From JAISGQ01 sp045604945 (lineage in GTDB: Bacteria > Bacillota > Clostridia > Oscillospirales > Acutalibacteraceae), in contig JAZUPA010000059.1 of NCBI GenBank assembly GCA_045604945.1, positions 1 through 17,084 of the forward strand: a DNA stretch of 17,084 nt, in the 5' to 3' direction. Shown one piece after another: positions 13,978-17,084 of the stretch (the first letter of the stretch is position 1; every line of letters starts with the position of its first letter). The notes under the pieces are model-generated. The model had not been told where the DNA came from. It made no database searches and saw nothing but the letters and a program-made list of their open reading frames with translations. The translations under genes were made by a program, and so were the position numbers.

Positions 13978-14017
13978 AAATCACCTCGCTGCAGCATATC
14001 CTGTGGCGAGGTGATTT
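13978..14017 (+). terminator. metK terminator hairpin that also holds the next gene's RBS
   Basis: AAATCACCTCGC (13978-13989) and GCGAGGTGATTT (14006-14017) pair perfectly over 12 bases; TGCAG with CTGTG (13990-13994, 14001-14005) adds five pairs (two wobble), leaving a six-base CATATC loop. T5 (14015-14019) is partly in the arm. The 3' arm contains GAGGTGA (14008-14014), the Shine-Dalgarno of the ORF starting at 14020. Reading on minus it is followed by TTTGTTATATT, so it may also stop the convergent transcript. Confidence 0.82.
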
Positions 14018-14019
14018 TT

Positions 14020-14340
14020 ATGAGTACACCGACCTGTGTCTTTCTGTTTATTCTGGCGGTGCTTGGCTTGTATGAGCTTCTTTTCGCCGCGGTGAGCTTT
14101 CTTTTTCTGGCACCCGAAACCAGAAGCTGCGGCATCATCGAACTGCGCGGCAGGATGGAGAATGCGGAATTTCTTATACGAAGCGCTCTTCTTCGGCATC
14201 AGGGAAGAATCTACATAATAGACTGCGGTGCCGATTATGAAACCCTTCATATAGCCAGGATCTTTGCACTGGACTGCAGCCGCATAACCATTTTACGCTC
14301 CGAAGAGACTGCTTTTATGCTCGGTGAAGATATCATTTAG
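14020..14340 (+). CDS. small membrane protein of unknown function
   Basis: A 106-residue protein not matched to a family. Residues about 7-32 form one hydrophobic membrane segment; the rest is a mixed, soluble-looking part including a GRIYIIDCGADYETLHIARIF stretch with predicted strand-helix character. GAGGTGA (14008-14014) lies five bases before ATG 14020, so a real start is available, though it is inside the metK hairpin. The last 48 bases overlap the 3' end of the opposite-strand gene. Cotranscription with metK by read-through is the only obvious way to express it. It could be a spurious ORF, but the RBS and membrane segment argue for a gene. Confidence 0.62.
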   Translation: MSTPTCVFLFILAVLGLYELLFAAVSFLFLAPETRSCGIIELRGRMENAEFLIRSALLRHQGRIYIIDCGADYETLHIARIFALDCSRITILRSEETAFMLGEDII

Positions 14341-14865
14341 CTGCAGGCTTTCGTCAAGCCTTACAGGAACTGTGATCTTTTCTCCTGCCGCAGGATTTAT
14401 CTTTGCCCTGCTGACGGAAATATACCCCTGGGCGGTAACTCCGATTCTCCACTCTCTGTCTTCAAAAATCGGAATCTCACAGGTTTTTCCGCTGCTGTCG
14501 GTCAGAACCCTTATAAAAAAGCCGTTGTCACTGTGAAGAACTATCTGGGCATTTTCTATGGGAGTACCGCTGCCCGCACACACAACAGAAAATTCACAGA
14601 GTGCGATTCTGTTGTCGCACAGGGAGCAGAATGACGGCAGGTCATTCTGCTTCTTTTCTTCTGTACCCTCAGGGCTGTCCTCATCGCAGGGTGTTTCCGG
14701 CTCACACTCCATTGTATCTTCCCTCTCTTCCCGGACGCACTCCTGCGGGCTGTCTTCCGTAATATCCTCATCCTGAATTTCCGTCTTTCTTGCAGGACTT
14801 GCCTTTCTGTACATTTCCATCATCTCTCTTCTGTATCTCTCAAAAGCATCTGTTTTTTCGCTCAT
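14293..14865 (-). CDS. unknown protein with carboxypeptidase-regulatory-like domain
   Basis: A 190-residue protein without signal peptide. The N-terminus is a charged helix (FERYRREMMEMYRKA), followed by a strongly acidic linker (about 30-75, many Glu/Asp) and a Cys-bearing stretch (FCSLCDNRIALC). From about 95 to 160 lies a beta-rich domain like Carboxypep_D_reg/CnaB-like folds: GTPIENAQIVLHSDNGFF, a DSSGKTCEIP turn and a WRIGVTAQGY strand pair. No enzyme motif is visible. ATG 14865 has AGGTG (14875-14879) nine bases upstream; a GTG four codons upstream lacks a well-spaced RBS. It overlaps the 3' end of the 14020 gene by 48 bases. The cysteines could bind metal, but there is no standard motif. 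Confidence 0.75.
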   Translation of the reverse strand: MSEKTDAFERYRREMMEMYRKASPARKTEIQDEDITEDSPQECVREEREDTMECEPETPCDEDSPEGTEEKKQNDLPSFCSLCDNRIALCEFSVVCAGSGTPIENAQIVLHSDNGFFIRVLTDSSGKTCEIPIFEDREWRIGVTAQGYISVSRAKINPAAGEKITVPVRLDESLQLNDIFTEHKSSLFGA

Positions 14866-14944
14866 AGGTTTATTCACCTGTCCTTTCGTTAATTTGTATG
14901 TAAAATCTCTGTTTTTGATACATATAAATTATCTATTTCCTCGC

Positions 14945-14974
14945 TTTACAAATACCCCTTATTCATGCTATAAT
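14945..14974 (+). promoter_or_regulatory. promoter of the SNF2 helicase gene
   Basis: TTTACA (14945-14950), an 18-base spacer and consensus TATAAT (14969-14974), with TG one base upstream of the -10 (extended -10). Start near 14981 gives a leader of about 97 bases; nothing further was recognised in 14975-15077. The -35 region overlaps sequence that may carry a minus-strand promoter for 14865, which is not well formed. Confidence 0.72.
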
Positions 14975-15077
14975 TAATCGAGTATTTGTTCATGTAATAT
15001 AAAATATATCTGTTCAAATCTGATTAAAATTTTATCTTGACTTTTATTACCATAACTACTCCATGGCGGTGAATTTT

Positions 15078-17020
15078 ATGACAGATATGGATATCCACAA
15101 CTGGTGCAGAAACCCGGCAGTTTTTGCCCGTGGAAGAGCCATGTACAAGCGTCACATGGTCGGAAACGTAGAGAAAAAGGAGCTTGAAAACGGTCTCTAC
15201 TGGCTCTACGGAAAAGTAATAGGCAGCAGCGGTACGGATTATGCCGTATCGGTGCTTGTTCATGATGCAAACGGCATACAGAACGCACATTGCACCTGTC
15301 CCGATCACGCCGCAGGCAGATCGGTCTGCAAGCACATGGTTGCAATGACACTTGAATATATTAAGCCTGCTCCCATTGAGGCTGAGCAGGTCGAAGGCAG
15401 AACCACCAGCACTGTGCGAAGTCTTATTGAGACTTATACCGTGCGCGAGCAGCAGGCTCTTCCTTCTCAGCAGTACCGCGGCAAGGTACGCATTGACCCC
15501 ATTCTGCGTCTTGAGACAGGCGGTCTCAGACTTGAGATCAAAGTCGGCGCAGGAAGAACCTACATCATCAAGGATATTGCCGAATTTATCGGTCAGGTAA
15601 GACGCGGCGAATATATTCAGTACGGCAAGGATTTCGGCTTTGTACACGTTGAGGAGATGTTTACTCCCCGCTCCCGTAAGCTCCTTGGATTCCTCAAGGA
15701 AAAAATCGCTGCCGACAATGAAATGATAAACAGCATGCCCGGTCACTCCATGCTTTTTGATATGCGTCAGCTGATTGTCACTCCCCGTGATATGGACAGC
15801 TTCTTTGACGTTATGGAAGGTGAGACCATCACTGCGTGGCTGCCTACAAACATGTCTCTGACCCTGGTGCGTCGAAACCCTGCTCTTACGGTTGTTATCG
15901 AGGGCAAGGGCGATGAGGGTGCATCCATTGCAACAGATAAATACCGCGTATTCTCGGGCGTTTCATGCTGCTATGCTGTCAGAAACGGCATGCTTTATCG
16001 CTGCAGCGATGATTTTTCTGCCGATATGGAAAGCTTCCTCAGGCTCACAGGCGCTTCCTGCGAATGGGAAATGACCGTCAGCAAAAAGGATCTTCCCGCT
16101 TTCTGCGCAAGCGTTCTGCCCTCTATCTCAAAGTGGGCATTCCTCAAGGAAAAGAACATAAATCTGGAGGATTTCTCTCCTCTGCCCGAGCTTTTCCGCT
16201 TCTATCTCGATATGCCCAAATCAACCGAGCTTACCTGCCGTCCTGCGGTGCGCTACGGTGATATTGAAGTAAATCTCCTGGAGGATAACCAGAACGCTCA
16301 GATAAACAGAAATCTCAACTCCGAATCCCGTGTCCGCACCCTTCTCGCAAGATATTTCGATATTCCCACAGAGCCCGTTGACACTCTGCGGATTGTCGCA
16401 GATGATGAGCTTATCTATAATTTCCTTGAAACAGGCGTTTCGGAAATAATGAGCCTTGGCGAGGTTTACGCCTCAGAAAGCTTCAAGAAGGTCAAGATTC
16501 TTTCAAAACCCAACGTCACCGTCGGCGTCAAGGTGGAAAGCGATCTTCTCAAGCTGGAGGTTGACTGCGAGGATATTCCTCACGATGAGCTTCGCTCGCT
16601 TCTCAACAGCTACCGCAAGAAGATGCGTTTCCATCGCCTGAAGAACGGCAGATTTGTCACCCTTGAAGCCAGCAGCTTTGCTACTGTTTCCGAGCTTGCG
16701 GAGGGTCTGCAGATGACAGGCGCTCAGCTTATGACGGGTACCATCGAGGCACCCGCCAACCGCGCGCTGTATGTTGACTCCGTTCTCAAGGAAGGACAGG
16801 GCGTCACTCTGCGCCGTGATCACCTTTTCAGAGACCTTATCAAGAACATGAACTCCGCTGCTGAAGCGGAATTTGAAGCTCCGGAAAGCATGGCGAAGAT
16901 TCTCCGAACCTACCAGACTGTCGGCTTCCGCTGGCTGAAAACCATTGAGCATTACGGCTTCGGCGGTATTCTTGCGGACGAAATGGGTCTTGGAAAGACC
17001 GTTCAGATCATAGCTATACT
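15078..17020 (+). CDS. SWIM-finger SNF2-family helicase, 3' end missing
   Basis: N-terminal 648 residues of a bacterial SNF2-type DNA translocase. A SWIM zinc finger has CxCx9CxH with C72, C74, C84 and H86 (CTCPDHAAGRSVCKH). The middle (about 110-560) matches the SNF2-associated domain of bacterial SNF2 proteins. The ATPase part begins at about 608 with LRTYQTVGFRWL, and Walker A is ADEMGLGKT, where real sequence stops. The stop at 17058-17060 and the last dozen codons come from adapter sequence, so the truncation is an artefact. Full family members are about 1000-1100 residues. Start ATG 15078 has GGTGA (15068-15072) five bases upstream; the earlier ATG at 15063 has no RBS. Its job is probably in DNA repair or chromosome maintenance; partners are not visible. 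Confidence 0.94.
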
Positions 17021-17084
17021 AAGTCGGAGGCCAAGCGGTCTTAGGAAGACAATGTCATAAATCAACTCCTTGGCTCACAGAACG
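17021..17084 (+). other. sequencing adapter and barcode (DNBSEQ/MGI), not genomic
   Basis: From 17021 the sequence reads AAGTCGGAGGCCAAGCGGTC and continues to 17052 as the 32-base MGI read-1 adapter. A ten-base sequence TGTCATAAAT (17053-17062) in barcode position follows, then CAACTCCTTGGCTCACAG and four more bases (17063-17084), the start of the reverse complement of the read-2 adapter. Identified from memory of the adapter sequences; the order adapter-barcode-adapter makes chance impossible. Confidence 0.97.

Noticed and set aside
13007..13984. 325-codon minus-strand open frame antisense to metK
   Set aside because: Same reason: shadow of metK without RBS or recognisable domains.
15024..15746. 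240-codon minus-strand frame over the SNF2 gene
   Set aside because: Mirrors the SWIM-finger coding sequence and has no start signals.
16990..17060. Natural truncation or frameshift of the SNF2 helicase
   Set aside because: The break coincides exactly with the start of a known sequencing adapter.

Overview
The window looks like a chromosomal contig from a low-to-moderate GC Gram-positive bacterium of the class Clostridia, most likely a gut Ruminococcus/Oscillospiraceae-type organism. This rests on strong GGAGG-type ribosome binding sites, TTGACA/TATAAT promoters, a SAM-I riboswitch before metK, a pheB-hom-lysC operon, lipoproteins with Thr/Ser-rich linkers, and the absence of outer-membrane genes. 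The species is inference. The last 64 bases are not biological: they match DNBSEQ/MGI library adapters flanking a 10-base barcode, so the final gene runs off a contig end.

Layout, left to right. Bases 1-50 hold the start of an unidentified minus-strand gene. Bases 51-481 are non-coding, with a compact cluster of nested inverted repeats (206-361) and the terminator of the next operon. Bases 482-3418 (minus) are pheB (ACT protein), hom (homoserine dehydrogenase) and lysC (aspartate kinase), from one well-formed promoter at 3480-3508. lysC contains an internal start with a perfect Shine-Dalgarno that should give a separate regulatory beta subunit. Bases 3597-4460 (minus) encode an SPL-type radical SAM protein. 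It is preceded by an unexplained structured leader or small RNA (about 4483-4645) that ends in an intrinsic terminator just before the gene's RBS and starts at a promoter embedded in a 38-bp palindrome.

Bases 4920-7766 (plus) form an operon for a Nudix hydrolase, a solute-binding lipoprotein and a LacI-type regulator, closed by a two-way terminator. Bases 7822-11051 (minus) form an envelope operon: VanY-type D,D-carboxypeptidase, CapA-family protein, BspA-like lipoprotein. Upstream on the same strand is an L,D-transpeptidase (11243-12415) with a very Thr-rich tail. VanY-type trimming makes the tetrapeptide stems that L,D-transpeptidases use, so these genes may act on one wall-remodelling path.

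Divergent promoters at 12453-12558 drive the transpeptidase (minus) and metK (plus); metK has a SAM-I riboswitch with its terminator. The 17-bp hairpin after metK also contains the RBS of a small membrane protein gene (14020-14340), whose 3' end overlaps a convergent gene of unknown function (14293-14865). From 15078 to the end of real sequence runs a SWIM-finger SNF2-family helicase, cut off just after its Walker A motif.

No transposase, phage gene, CRISPR array, tRNA or rRNA was found. The observations most worth following are the leader RNA and palindromic operator at 4483-4695, the internal lysC start, the RBS-sequestering hairpin after metK, and the adapter at the 3' end.
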